From: an uncultured Bacillota bacterium
Lineage (GTDB): Bacteria; Bacillota_I; Bacilli_A; RF39; UBA660
Assembly: GCA_946626905.1 (NCBI GenBank)
Contig: CAMOVA010000002.1
Span: forward strand, 1 to 62,128
DNA: 62,128 nt
Direction of reading: 5' to 3'
Numbering within the stretch: the stretch's first letter is position 1; every line of letters starts with the position of its first letter. The translations under genes were made by a program, and so were the position numbers. Under the pieces are notes generated by a model. The model worked only from the letters and a program-made list of their open reading frames with translations. It was not told the origin of the DNA and made no database searches. Of the stretch, positions 32,108-40,689 are shown one piece after another.

Positions 32108-33313
32108 ATGGAAAGAATTATAATGCATATAGATGTTAATAATGCCTTCTTATCATGGAGTGCTTTAGATTTATTAAATCACGGATATAAATATGATGTT
32201 AGAAATAGCTATGCTGTTATAGGTGGGGATGAAAAAAGACGTAGCGGTATTGTTCTTGCTAAAAGTACACCAGCTAAAAAAATGGGAATAGTTACCGGAG
32301 AAACTTTATATAGTGCTAGAAAAAAATGTAAAGTATTAAAAGTTTATCCACCGAATTATAAATTTTATCAAAAGATGTCTAAGAAATTATTTGAATTATT
32401 ATATAATTATACCGATGAAATAGAAATCGCATCTATTGATGAATGTTATTTAGATTATACAGGTATAAAACATTTATATGGTGATGAAGTATCATTTGCT
32501 CATAAACTAAAATCTGAAATATATGATAAATTAGGATTTACTGTAAATATTGGTGTAGCTAATAATAAATTATGTGCAAAAATGGCTAGTGATTTTGAAA
32601 AACCATTTAAAGTACATACTTTATATAGTAATGAAATAGAAAAGAAAATGTATCCTTTAAAAGTAGGAGATTTATTTGGAATAGGTAGAAAAACTGTTCC
32701 TAAATTACAAGCATTAGGAATTAATACTATTTCTGATTTAGCTAATTATGATTCTAATAATTTATCGAAATATTTTAAAAATCAAGCTTGTAAGATGATT
32801 GAGTGGGCAAAGGGAATAGATGATAGTATTGTAAAAAAAGATCGTGAAAAAAGAAAATGTTTAAGTAATGAGATAACTTTAGAACGTGATTTTAAATCTA
32901 AGGGTGAAATAAATATTATTTTAAAAGAAATAAGTATGAATTTAGCAAGATTACTTAGAAAAAACGACGGGTATTGTAATGTTGTTGAAGTTCATTTAAA
33001 AGATAATATGTTTAAAACAATATCACATCAAAAAAAATTAGTAAATCCTACTAATTTAAGTACAGAAATATATTCTGCAGCTAAAGCTTTATTAAATGAA
33101 ATGTATAATGATGAATCTATTAGACTTATAGGAATTAGATTAGATAAGTTAACTAAAGTTCATAATCATCAAGTTTCGTTGTTTGAAGAAATAGATACAA
33201 CTACTAACAATATGAAATTAGAAAAAACAATAGATCATTTACAAGAAAAATATGGTAATAGTATTATAAAAAATGCTAAAGCTAGTGGAAGAAAAATAGA
33301 AAAGAGGTATTAA
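32108..33313 (+). CDS. dinB: Y-family DNA polymerase (Pol IV/UmuC-like)
   Basis: Error-prone polymerase for lesion bypass. 401 residues: palm and fingers with HIDVNNAFLSWSAL (first catalytic Asp; the usual DxDAFFA is altered to DVNNAF), AKSTPAKKMGI, and SIDECYLDYTG with the second acidic pair; helix-hairpin-helix thumb near KVGDLFGIGRKTVPKLQALGI; little-finger domain in the C-terminal 150 residues. The shape suggests the DinB/UvrX group in Gram-positives. A conventional LexA box was not found at the promoter. The ATG follows GAGGTGATAAG. Confidence 0.92.
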   Translation: MERIIMHIDVNNAFLSWSALDLLNHGYKYDVRNSYAVIGGDEKRRSGIVLAKSTPAKKMGIVTGETLYSARKKCKVLKVYPPNYKFYQKMSKKLFELLYNYTDEIEIASIDECYLDYTGIKHLYGDEVSFAHKLKSEIYDKLGFTVNIGVANNKLCAKMASDFEKPFKVHTLYSNEIEKKMYPLKVGDLFGIGRKTVPKLQALGINTISDLANYDSNNLSKYFKNQACKMIEWAKGIDDSIVKKDREKRKCLSNEITLERDFKSKGEINIILKEISMNLARLLRKNDGYCNVVEVHLKDNMFKTISHQKKLVNPTNLSTEIYSAAKALLNEMYNDESIRLIGIRLDKLTKVHNHQVSLFEEIDTTTNNMKLEKTIDHLQEKYGNSIIKNAKASGRKIEKRY

Positions 33314-33314
33314 A

Positions 33315-33340
33315 AAAAGGTATTTTAAATACCTTTTATT
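33315..33340. terminator. bidirectional terminator, dinB / lemA
   Basis: AAAAGGTATTT (33315-33325) and AAATACCTTTT (33327-33337). The stop of the LemA gene lies at its centre. Confidence 0.75.
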
Positions 33341-33870
33341 GCTTCTTTTTTATCACTATCTAAGTTTTTGCCATCAAAATATGTTTTCTTTTTATAATTA
33401 AATATTTTTCCTATTATGTTATGTGGAAACTTAGTTATTAATTTATTATATTCTGTAATAATATCATTATAATATTTTCTAGCCGCAACTATTTCAGCTT
33501 CTGATTCAAATAATCCTAAATCAATTTTAATAAATGCTTCATTATTACTTAATTCTTCATTTTCTTCTTTATATTTACTGAATTCATTAATTGCTTCATA
33601 TAATTGTCTATCTAATTCAAAATTAGATAGTTTTTTTGATTTCATATTTTCAATTGTTTCTAATATTTTTTTCTTATCATCATAATATGGTTTAATTATG
33701 GTAATTGATTTTTTTAATAAATCATATCTTTTTCTAAGAGTAGTATCAATAAAGTTTTCTGCTTCATTAATTCTAATAATATATAATTGATATAAATTAT
33801 ATATAGATGCTAATCCTATTAAAATAAAACAAACAAGTATTACTGTTATTAATATTACATAATATATCAT
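33325..33870 (-). CDS. LemA-family membrane protein
   Basis: 181 residues with one N-terminal membrane helix (about 5-25) followed by a long helical domain. The family features are the Asn/Asp-rich YNLYQLYIIRINEAENFIDTTL, the run of long helices, AARKYYNDIITEYNKLITKFP and a C-terminal FDGKN. LemA proteins are widespread and of unknown function. It is transcribed convergently to dinB; the start follows GGTGGTAAT. GerQ lies upstream on the same strand, 42 nt away, so the two may be co-transcribed. Confidence 0.85.
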   Translation of the reverse strand: MIYYVILITVILVCFILIGLASIYNLYQLYIIRINEAENFIDTTLRKRYDLLKKSITIIKPYYDDKKKILETIENMKSKKLSNFELDRQLYEAINEFSKYKEENEELSNNEAFIKIDLGLFESEAEIVAARKYYNDIITEYNKLITKFPHNIIGKIFNYKKKTYFDGKNLDSDKKEAIKGI

Positions 33871-33911
33871 ATTACCACCAATATAATTATAACAAAAAAT
33901 ATTTTAAATAT

Positions 33912-34277
33912 CTACGATTTTGGCAAAAAATCTTCACTATAATTTATTGGTTCATCAAATGATATAAAATCAACATATATCATTAATAGTAATTCCCATG
34001 TACCTGTTTTAGGATCACTTAAAATGATATGATCTCTTCCTGATTGTTCAATTATTCCTTTAAATTCACGATCACGAAATTCATTTGAATCGGGGAAAGT
34101 CATATGAACTCTTACTTGTTTTCCTTTGTTAAGTCTTAAAATGTTTTCTATATAAGATTGTTCACTAGGTAAAGCCATTGGTTGGAAATTAGTCGCATTA
34201 TTAGTGTAATTTATATTGGTTGGTGGTGTAAAAGTTTGATTAGTAAATAATGGCTTGTTATATAAATTGTTATTCAT
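33912..34277 (-). CDS. gerQ: spore coat protein GerQ
   Basis: Coat/inner-spore protein needed in Bacillus for the cortex hydrolase CwlJ and cross-linked by transglutaminase Tgl. 121 residues: a disordered Asn/Thr/Pro-rich N-terminus of about 38 residues, then the GerQ domain with EQSYIENILRLNKGK, VHMTFPDS, GIIEQSGRDHIILSDPKTG and ELLLMIYVDFISFDEPI, which agree closely with the known family. The start follows AAAGGATGATTTT. A sigma-E-like promoter lies upstream. CwlJ and Tgl are not in the window. It is one of several sporulation genes placed among housekeeping genes. Confidence 0.92.
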   Translation of the reverse strand: MNNNLYNKPLFTNQTFTPPTNINYTNNATNFQPMALPSEQSYIENILRLNKGKQVRVHMTFPDSNEFRDREFKGIIEQSGRDHIILSDPKTGTWELLLMIYVDFISFDEPINYSEDFLPKS

Positions 34278-34294
34278 AAAATCATCCTTTCTCT

Positions 34295-34325
34295 AAAGTA
34301 TATTTATTTTTATAAAAAATATGAT
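34295..34325 (-). promoter_or_regulatory. sigma-E-like promoter of gerQ
   Basis: Minus strand: -35 ATCATATT (34318-34325) contains TCATATT, a full match to KMATATT; a 15-nt spacer; -10 TATACTTT (34295-34302), 6 of 8 to CATACAHT. The -10 lies 18 nt before the gerQ ATG. Confidence 0.5.
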
Positions 34326-34334
34326 TATTTATGA

Positions 34335-34340
34335 TATAAT
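34335..34340 (+). promoter_or_regulatory. extended -10 promoter of pduL
   Basis: TGaTATAAT with the hexamer at 34335-34340, 15 nt before the ATG; AGGTGAT follows at 34346. Confidence 0.6.
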
Positions 34341-34355
34341 TAAATAGGTGATAGT

Positions 34356-34916
34356 ATGGAAGTAACAATAGGTGTATCAAATAGACATGTTCATTTAACA
34401 AAAGAAACATATATAAAATTATTTGGAAATGAAGATATAGAAAAAGTAAGAGATTTAAATCAACCAGGACAATTCGCATCTAATAGTTTTGTTGATATTA
34501 AAAATGGTGAAAAAATAATAAAGCACGTTCGTATTTTAGGACCATTTAGAGATTATAATCAAGTAGAGATTTCTAAGACAGATTCATATACATTAAAACT
34601 AGATCCACCAGTAAGAGCGTCTGGTGATATTAAAGGTAGTAGTCCTATAACTATTGTAGGTCCAAACGGAGAAATAACTTTAAGCGAAGGTTGTATAATT
34701 GCTGAAAGACATATTCATATGTTACCAAAACAAGCTGAAATGTATGGTTTTGAAGATAAACAAACAGTATCAGTGATTTTAAATGGGGAAAAGGGTGGAA
34801 TAATAAATAATGTCCATATAAAAGTAGCTGATGAATCATATTTTGAAATGCATCTTGATACTGATGATGCAAATGCTCATATGATAAAATGTGGAGATAT
34901 AGGAACTATTATATAG
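34356..34916 (+). CDS. pduL: phosphate acyltransferase PduL
   Basis: Interconverts acyl-CoA and acyl phosphate; unrelated to Pta, and used by many Firmicutes as the phosphotransacetylase for ATP generation with acetate kinase. 186 residues, the two beta-barrel halves being visible with zinc-binding His residues in GVSNRHVHLT and AERHIHM, plus KLDPPVRASGDIKGS and DTDDANAH. There are no microcompartment shell genes nearby and no long encapsulation peptide, so a cytosolic role is likely. The ATG follows AGGTGATAGT. It diverges from gerQ and is followed by a terminator. Confidence 0.93.
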   Translation: MEVTIGVSNRHVHLTKETYIKLFGNEDIEKVRDLNQPGQFASNSFVDIKNGEKIIKHVRILGPFRDYNQVEISKTDSYTLKLDPPVRASGDIKGSSPITIVGPNGEITLSEGCIIAERHIHMLPKQAEMYGFEDKQTVSVILNGEKGGIINNVHIKVADESYFEMHLDTDDANAHMIKCGDIGTII

Positions 34917-34926
34917 TTCTTTTTTT
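34903..34926 (+). terminator. terminator of pduL
   Basis: GAACTAT (34903-34909) and ATAGTTC (34913-34919), then seven T. It overlaps the end of the coding region. Confidence 0.8.
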
Positions 34927-34972
34927 GACAAAAATTTATTTTAAAATTTAATAAAATAAATATGGTGATTAT

Positions 34973-35140
34973 ATGAAAGTGAAAATATTTGATGAAGAAA
35001 TAGAAAGTGATTTAGAAAAAGTAGTTAATGATTTTTTAAGTAGTGATATAGAACTTTTAGATATTAAGTATCAAGTATCTGCTTCTGTTTTTGGTGAAGA
35101 GCAAATTTATTGCTTTTCTGCAATGATTATATATAAATAA
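34973..35140 (+). CDS. Cse60-like small sporulation protein
   Basis: A 55-residue gene easily missed because of its size. It reads MKVKIFDEE ... IELLDIKYQVSAS and ends GEEQIYCFSAMIIYK, with the charged N-terminal helix, the central DIKYQV strand and the terminal EQIYCFSAMI of the Bacillus Cse60/YteV family, made in the mother cell under sigma-E. The ATG follows TATGGTGATTAT, the standard ribosome-binding site here. It lies between pduL and parC with terminators or promoters on both sides. TTGACA at 34925-34930 may be its -35, but no clear sporulation promoter was seen. Confidence 0.75.
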   Translation: MKVKIFDEEIESDLEKVVNDFLSSDIELLDIKYQVSASVFGEEQIYCFSAMIIYK

Positions 35141-35188
35141 ACTTTGCTATTTTCTTTATTTTTTGTTATAATTGAATAGGTGACACTT

Positions 35189-37693
35189 ATGAATGAGACA
35201 TTAAATAAAATATACAATTATGCCTTAGAAGAAATCATGGGGGAAAGATACGGTAGTTATGCTAAGGAAATTATTCAAGATAGAGCACTTCCAGATGTAA
35301 GAGATGGATTAAAACCTGTACAAAGAAGAATTCTTTATGCAATGTATCGTGATAGAAACACTTATGATAAACCACATAAAAAATCAGCTACTGCAGTTGG
35401 TAATGTTATGGGTCATTATCACCCACATGGAGATTCTTCTATTTATGATGCATTAGTAAGAATGAGTCAATGGTGGAAATCAAATACACCATATATAGAT
35501 ATGCATGGTAATAATGGATCTATGGATGGAGATTCACCAGCCGCAATGCGTTATACAGAGGCTAGACTTTCTAAAATAAGTAATGAATTATTAAAAGATA
35601 TTGACAAAGATACAGTTGAAATGGCTTGGAACTTTGATGATACATTAAAAGAACCAATTGTTTTACCTGCTAAGTATCCTAATTTACTTGTAAATGGAGC
35701 TAATGGTATAAGTGCTGGATATGCAACAAATATACCACCACATAACTTAGGAGAAGTAATAGATGCAACTATTAAGCGTATTGATTCTCCAAATTGTAGA
35801 TTAGATACTATATTAGATATAATTAAAGGGCCAGATTTTCCAACAGGTGCAATCGTAGAAGGAAAAAATGGAATTATTGATGCTTATACTAAAGGTATAG
35901 GTAGAATAAATATAAGAAGTAAATATGAATTTGTTAAAGATAAAGGAAAAGAAAAAATTGTTATTCATGAAATTCCTTTCGAGGTTAACAAAGCTAATTT
36001 AGTAGCTAAAATAAATGAAATTCGTATAGATAAAAAAATAGATGGTATGGTTGATGTTAGAGATGAATCTGATCAATCTGAACCAATGAGAATTGTTATT
36101 GATTTAAAGAAAGATGCTAATAAAGATTTAATTATTAACTATTTACTTAAAAATACTGATTTACAAGTTTCATATAACTTTAATATGGTCGCAATAGTTA
36201 ATAAAAAACCTATGACAATTGGAATAATTCCAATGTTAGATGCGTATATAGAATTTCAAAAAGAAGTAGTTTTAAGAAGAACTAGATTTGATTTAGAAAC
36301 TGCTAAAAGAGAAATGCATATTGTAGAAGGTTTGATTAAAGCATTATCAATTTTAGATGAAGTAATTGCTACAATTAGAAGAAGTAAAAATAAATCAGAT
36401 GCTAAGGAAAACTTAGTAAAAGAATATAAATTTACTGAAATACAAGCAGAAGCAATTGTTACTTTACAATTATATAAATTAACAAATACAGATGTTAAAG
36501 AATTAGAAGAGAGATGTAAAACTTTAAGTATAATTATTAAAGGTTTAGAATCGATTTTAAATGATGAAGAAAAACTAAAATCTGTAATGAAAGATGAATT
36601 AAGAAGAGTTAAAAAAGAATATGGTGTACCTAGATTAACAGAAATTCAAGATGAAATAACTGATATTAAGATAGATACAACTGAAATGATTGCAAAAGAA
36701 GATGCAATCGTTGTAGTAACAAATGAAGGTTATGTTAAGAGAGTATCTTTAAGAAGTTATGATGAAGCTGCAGAAACTGGATTAAAAGAAGGAGATTACA
36801 TTATTGGTAAATATAAAATGTCAACACTAGATACATTATTAATGTTTACTGATTTAGGTAATTATCTATATATTCCTGTTTACCAATTACCAGATTTAAA
36901 ATGGAAAGAGCTTGGTAAACATATTAGTAATATTATTCCAATAAAAGCAGAAGAAAATATTATTGGTAGTATACCAGTATATGATTTTGAAGATAATACT
37001 GTTGTTACTTTCTTTACAAAAAATGGTATGATAAAAAGAACAAACATATCTGAGTTTAAAGTTCTTAGAAATACAAAACCAATAGTTGGTATAAAATTAA
37101 AAGATCATGATAAATTAGTTGATATTAATATATCAAATGACCCATATATATTTATTTCAACAAATAATGGTTATGGACTTTCATATAATGTAGAAGAAGT
37201 ACCAATTACAGGATTAAAAACAAGTGGTGTTAAAGCTATTAGTTTAAAAAATGATTTTGTAGTTGATGGCCATATATATGGAAAAGATTATGAATATTTA
37301 ACAGTTATTACTGATAAAAATACCGCTAAAAGAATAAGATTATCTGAATTTGAAATAGGAACTCGTGCTAGAAGAGGAGTTCAAATAATTAAAGATGTAA
37401 AGACAAATCCATATAAAATATTAAAAACATTTATAATTGATTATAAAACATTAATTGGAATAAAAACAGCAACAGAAATCACAGAAACAAAAATAACAGA
37501 TTTTCCAATAAGTGATAGATATAAAACAGGATCAAATATATCTAAACTTGATATTATGGATTCGTTTGTTGTAACAGATTTAATAGAAAAAGATCAAAAA
37601 CCAAAAATAGAAAAAGAAAATATATCATTAGATGATGTTGATAAGAAAATATTAACAATTGATGATTTCTTAGACGATATAGAAAATAATTAG
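35189..37693 (+). CDS. parC: DNA topoisomerase IV subunit A
   Basis: DNA-breaking subunit of the chromosome-decatenating type IIA topoisomerase. 834 residues. Winged-helix region IIQDRALPDVRDGLKPVQRRILYAM, quinolone-region GHYHPHGDSSIYDALVRMSQ, and the catalytic Tyr in AAMRYTEARLSK. The C-terminal beta-propeller lacks a canonical GyrA box (QRRGGKG), favouring ParC over GyrA. Residues equivalent to the ParC resistance positions are Ser and Asp, the quinolone-sensitive state. ATG 35189 follows AATAGGTGACACTT; the GTG at 35180 is inside that site. parE, usually just upstream, is absent. Confidence 0.92.
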   Translation: MNETLNKIYNYALEEIMGERYGSYAKEIIQDRALPDVRDGLKPVQRRILYAMYRDRNTYDKPHKKSATAVGNVMGHYHPHGDSSIYDALVRMSQWWKSNTPYIDMHGNNGSMDGDSPAAMRYTEARLSKISNELLKDIDKDTVEMAWNFDDTLKEPIVLPAKYPNLLVNGANGISAGYATNIPPHNLGEVIDATIKRIDSPNCRLDTILDIIKGPDFPTGAIVEGKNGIIDAYTKGIGRINIRSKYEFVKDKGKEKIVIHEIPFEVNKANLVAKINEIRIDKKIDGMVDVRDESDQSEPMRIVIDLKKDANKDLIINYLLKNTDLQVSYNFNMVAIVNKKPMTIGIIPMLDAYIEFQKEVVLRRTRFDLETAKREMHIVEGLIKALSILDEVIATIRRSKNKSDAKENLVKEYKFTEIQAEAIVTLQLYKLTNTDVKELEERCKTLSIIIKGLESILNDEEKLKSVMKDELRRVKKEYGVPRLTEIQDEITDIKIDTTEMIAKEDAIVVVTNEGYVKRVSLRSYDEAAETGLKEGDYIIGKYKMSTLDTLLMFTDLGNYLYIPVYQLPDLKWKELGKHISNIIPIKAEENIIGSIPVYDFEDNTVVTFFTKNGMIKRTNISEFKVLRNTKPIVGIKLKDHDKLVDINISNDPYIFISTNNGYGLSYNVEEVPITGLKTSGVKAISLKNDFVVDGHIYGKDYEYLTVITDKNTAKRIRLSEFEIGTRARRGVQIIKDVKTNPYKILKTFIIDYKTLIGIKTATEITETKITDFPISDRYKTGSNISKLDIMDSFVVTDLIEKDQKPKIEKENISLDDVDKKILTIDDFLDDIENN

Positions 37694-37706
37694 AAAGGAT
37701 GATTTT

Positions 37707-37916
37707 ATGTTACATGATATTATATTAATAGTAGTTAGTTTATTAGTTGGAGGAGCAATAGGATTCTTCTTAGCTCGTAAATATATGGAAAAATTCCTAA
37801 AGAAAAATCCACCTATTAATGAACAAATGATTAAAGCAATGATGAGTGGAATGGGTAGAACACCAAGCCAAAAACAAGTTAATCAAATGATGAAACAAAT
37901 GAATAAATATATGTAA
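37707..37916 (+). CDS. YneF-family (UPF0154) membrane protein
   Basis: 69 residues: one N-terminal membrane helix (DIILIVVSLLVGGAIGFFLARKY) followed by a cytoplasmic helix rich in Lys, Asn and Met (NPPINEQMIKAMMSGMGRTPSQKQV), the UPF0154/YneF signature. Function unknown. It starts 13 nt after parC after AAAGGATGATTTT, a ribosome-binding site identical to that of gerQ, and is probably co-transcribed with parC. Confidence 0.9.
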   Translation: MLHDIILIVVSLLVGGAIGFFLARKYMEKFLKKNPPINEQMIKAMMSGMGRTPSQKQVNQMMKQMNKYM

Positions 37917-37945
37917 AAAAAGCTATAATTATATAGCTTTTTTTT
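37915..37945. terminator. bidirectional terminator, yneF / sortase
   Basis: AGCTATA (37921-37927), loop ATTA, TATAGCT (37932-37938), flanked by A's upstream and T's downstream so that both strands end in a U tract. Confidence 0.85.
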
Positions 37946-39551
37946 AACTTATTAATTTAGCATGTATTACAAGTCTTTTTTTAGAACTCTTATAACATGT
38001 TGATAATGTTAATATTTTATCGTTTGTATTAACATTAACACCAAAATCATAAATACTTCTTTTTTTGATTTTTGTTAAGAAATTCATATATTTAGTATCA
38101 TTATTAAATCTTGTATTAATATAATCATTTGTATTATTTATGGTATAAATAGAGAATATTTTCCATGTATGATTTTTATTAGTGTTAAATACTATAGTTT
38201 GATTTTTAGGATTTTTATACCATGCTTTATTTAATACCTTATGTAATGAACCAAACATAACATAATAGTTACCTGAATGTCCATAAAGCACTGTGTTTTG
38301 ATCTAAATTATTTGGATGATTTTTAAAATCCATAAAAATCCATCCATTTAAATTTGTTGAACCATCAAAACTTTTTGTTAAGTATTTATTGTTGTTGTTT
38401 GATTGAACAACAGGATAATGAATAGAAGTATTATTGATTGATAACCAACCAACTGTATCTTTATTTATTTTCTTTAATTCACTTAGTGCTTTTGAATAGT
38501 TTTTAAAATATGCACTTGTTTTTTTAGGCTTTTCTGTTTTTATATCATTAACTGGTTCTTGTTTTTTATCTTTATTTTTATTTGCTTCTTGTTCAACATT
38601 ATTAATGATTTCTTTTATTTCATCATTAGTATGCATTATTTCATTTGTTTTATTTTGATTTATGAAATATAAAAGTATAAAGATAGAACTTGTTATAAAG
38701 ATAATAGCTAAAAGATTTGTTTTAAGAAAATTTAAATTTAATTCTTTAAATAGATTCTTTTTAATATATTTATCTTCATATATAATTTTAAGTTTTATTT
38801 TATTCTTCTTTAGAAGTCTTTTGTTTCTGTTTTTAATAGATGAGAATGTTTTTAATATTTTTTTAATGTTATTGTCATTTTCATATATTGTAATTATGAT
38901 ATGTCTTTTTTGATATTTAGCAAGTAATTGTAATAATTTATTTAATTGTTTTGCTTCAAAATATTTTATATCAACTGTTTTTAAAGATCTATTTATCTTT
39001 AAAAAATATTCTATATTATCGAAGTCATCCTCAGAACTATTTCTTGTTATTGTTAAGTTTTTAGCATAATAGATATCTGATTGAGAAAATATTTCATTAG
39101 ATTCATATAAATAACTACCACGGAATTCTTGTTTTCTAGTTATTATATTTATTTTTCTAGATAGATTTAATCTATCAAATGTTTCAAAACTAACATCATA
39201 ACAATTTATTGTTTTTATGTTTTTATTTGTTAATAGAAATTTAAAAACATCTGTATCTATTTTTTTGTTTTCATTTATATAAATATAATTGATTGTTGAA
39301 ATATTATTAATAAGTTTAAAGGCTAGGGGACTTATATTAACTTTATCGATGAAAACTTTAGTTAGATTATCTTTTAATATTTTATTTTTTACAAAGTTAT
39401 AAATAAAATTATAGTTTTCACTTATAAATGAATCACTAAGTACTAATTCACTTAAATCTAAGACGTTGGTCCTAGAGTATTCTGCAATTTTATATTCTGA
39501 ATAATCAAAAAATTGAATGTATTCATCATTGAATCTAATTAATGTTTTCAT
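37944..39551 (-). CDS. srtB: class B sortase with large cytoplasmic N-terminal domain
   Basis: Transpeptidase that attaches surface proteins to peptidoglycan. 535 residues: about 265 cytoplasmic residues, one membrane helix near 275-297 (LLAIIFITSSIFILLYFI), a Lys-rich spacer, then the sortase domain with His425 (VLYGHSG), Cys519 (LTLSTCYKS) and Arg526 (KKRLVIHA). The helix insertions and TLSTC signature suit class B. The N-terminal region has leucine/isoleucine-spaced short repeats resembling LRR-like solenoids; sortases normally have almost nothing there. The start is the Met in MKTLIRF, after AGGAAGTGGG. Its target is almost certainly the divergent NPKTG protein. Confidence 0.88.
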   Translation of the reverse strand: MKTLIRFNDEYIQFFDYSEYKIAEYSRTNVLDLSELVLSDSFISENYNFIYNFVKNKILKDNLTKVFIDKVNISPLAFKLINNISTINYIYINENKKIDTDVFKFLLTNKNIKTINCYDVSFETFDRLNLSRKINIITRKQEFRGSYLYESNEIFSQSDIYYAKNLTITRNSSEDDFDNIEYFLKINRSLKTVDIKYFEAKQLNKLLQLLAKYQKRHIIITIYENDNNIKKILKTFSSIKNRNKRLLKKNKIKLKIIYEDKYIKKNLFKELNLNFLKTNLLAIIFITSSIFILLYFINQNKTNEIMHTNDEIKEIINNVEQEANKNKDKKQEPVNDIKTEKPKKTSAYFKNYSKALSELKKINKDTVGWLSINNTSIHYPVVQSNNNNKYLTKSFDGSTNLNGWIFMDFKNHPNNLDQNTVLYGHSGNYYVMFGSLHKVLNKAWYKNPKNQTIVFNTNKNHTWKIFSIYTINNTNDYINTRFNNDTKYMNFLTKIKKRSIYDFGVNVNTNDKILTLSTCYKSSKKRLVIHAKLIS

Positions 39552-39615
39552 AGCCCACTTCCTATTATCTTCTAATAATATATCATATTTATTTGCTTGT
39601 TGTAAATAGCAATAA

Positions 39616-39643
39616 ATTTTATTGAAATTGAATATATTGTCAA
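39616..39643 (-). promoter_or_regulatory. promoter of the sortase gene
   Basis: Minus strand TTGACA (39638-39643), 16-bp spacer, TAAAAT (39616-39621). Confidence 0.6.
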
Positions 39644-39667
39644 AAAGTGTAAATAATAATAATATGG

Positions 39668-39696
39668 TTGACAATTTATGACATTTTTTATATAAT
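39668..39696 (+). promoter_or_regulatory. consensus promoter of the NPKTG protein
   Basis: TTGACA (39668-39673), 17-bp spacer, TATAAT (39691-39696). Its -35 mirrors that of the sortase promoter: ATTGTCAA (39636-39643) and TTGACAAT (39668-39675) form an inverted repeat. Confidence 0.85.
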
Positions 39697-39721
39697 TTAC
39701 TTAATGATAGGAGGATGTTTT

Positions 39722-40621
39722 ATGAAGAAAGGATTAAAAAAATTATCAGGTTTAATATTAACACTAGTATTAGTATTAACAAGTTTTGTAAATGTATTGG
39801 CATATGATGATACAAATGTAGAGTTAAGAAGTGAAATAAACTTAAATTATTTATTTAGCGCTGCAAAACCATATATTTCTTTAGTAGGAGAATTAAAGAA
39901 TGATAACGCTAAATTATATCAACAAGTTATTGAAGTATCAAAAACAGAATTTGATACTATCAATAATAGATTAAAAGATTTAGAGAATTATAAAAATAGT
40001 ATTCCTGGAGGAATAGAAGCTGCTACTGATGAACAAAAAGCAGAAATTAATAGATTATCAGATTTAGTAACACAAGCTTATCCAGCATTTGATGATACAA
40101 AATGGAGTGAAGTATCATTAACTGAAAAGACAGATACTGAATATAGATATGGAATACAACCTCCAACTAAATATGATTATTTTGTTGTTTGGGCTAAAGT
40201 AGAATTAAATGGTAAAAAATATTATCAAAGAGATATTGATTGTATTACTACAGTAGCTAAGCCACCTTGTTCAACTATTAATGGTAAATTCTATGATAAA
40301 GAAGGTAAAGAAACAACAGAAGAAAACTATAATAAAATATGTAAACCTGTATGTGAAGTAGTAGATGGTAAATATTATAATGACAAAGGTATTGAAGTAG
40401 ATGAAGCTACTTACAAGAAAGCTTGTTTACCAATATGTACTATTGAAGGTGGAAAATATTACGATAATAATGGTAACGAAGTAAGCAAAGCACAATATGA
40501 AAAAATGTGTTCAAATCCAAAAACAGGTAACCAAATGTATTATGCATATGGTATTACTACAATTGGAGTAGCATTTGTACTTTACATGTTTACAAGAAAA
40601 GTAAGAAAATTTAGTAGATAA
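39722..40621 (+). CDS. secreted sortase substrate with NPKTG signal
   Basis: 299 residues: signal peptide (about 1-31, ending VNVLAY), a helical region, then three tandem modules of about 27 residues between 190 and 263 of the form C-x-x-x-x-G-K-[FY]-Y ... G-x-E ... Y-x-K-x-C, each with a Cys at both ends. The C-terminus is a textbook sorting signal: NPKTG (265-269), a hydrophobic stretch and the basic tail RKVRKFSR. NPxTG-type motifs are class B sortase targets, matching the divergent sortase next door. ATG 39722 follows TAGGAGGATGTTTT. What the modules bind is unknown. Confidence 0.88.
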   Translation: MKKGLKKLSGLILTLVLVLTSFVNVLAYDDTNVELRSEINLNYLFSAAKPYISLVGELKNDNAKLYQQVIEVSKTEFDTINNRLKDLENYKNSIPGGIEAATDEQKAEINRLSDLVTQAYPAFDDTKWSEVSLTEKTDTEYRYGIQPPTKYDYFVVWAKVELNGKKYYQRDIDCITTVAKPPCSTINGKFYDKEGKETTEENYNKICKPVCEVVDGKYYNDKGIEVDEATYKKACLPICTIEGGKYYDNNGNEVSKAQYEKMCSNPKTGNQMYYAYGITTIGVAFVLYMFTRKVRKFSR

Positions 40622-40644
40622 AAATCACTTTTGTGATTTTTTTT
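40622..40644 (+). terminator. terminator of the NPKTG gene
   Basis: AAATCAC (40622-40628), loop TTTT, GTGATTT (40633-40639), then T to 40644. Confidence 0.85.
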
Positions 40645-40668
40645 CTTTTAAGATTACGCAATTAATGG

Positions 40669-40674
40669 TATAAT
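40669..40674 (+). promoter_or_regulatory. extended -10 promoter of the hydrolase-murF-ddl operon
   Basis: TGgTATAAT with the hexamer at 40669-40674, 15 nt before the start. Confidence 0.6.
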
Positions 40675-40689
40675 TAATATGGTGATTAT

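Noticed and set aside
34356..34916. PduL as sign of a microcompartment
   Set aside because: No shell proteins, diol dehydratase or aldehyde dehydrogenase nearby, and no N-terminal targeting extension; a lone phosphotransacetylase role is more likely.
35141..35188. Possible further small gene before parC
   Set aside because: Only 48 bases, holding a promoter-like region and the parC ribosome-binding site.
35189..37693. Assignment as GyrA
   Set aside because: No canonical GyrA box in the C-terminal propeller, and the N-terminal wording IIQDRALPDVRDGLKPVQRRIL is that of ParC.
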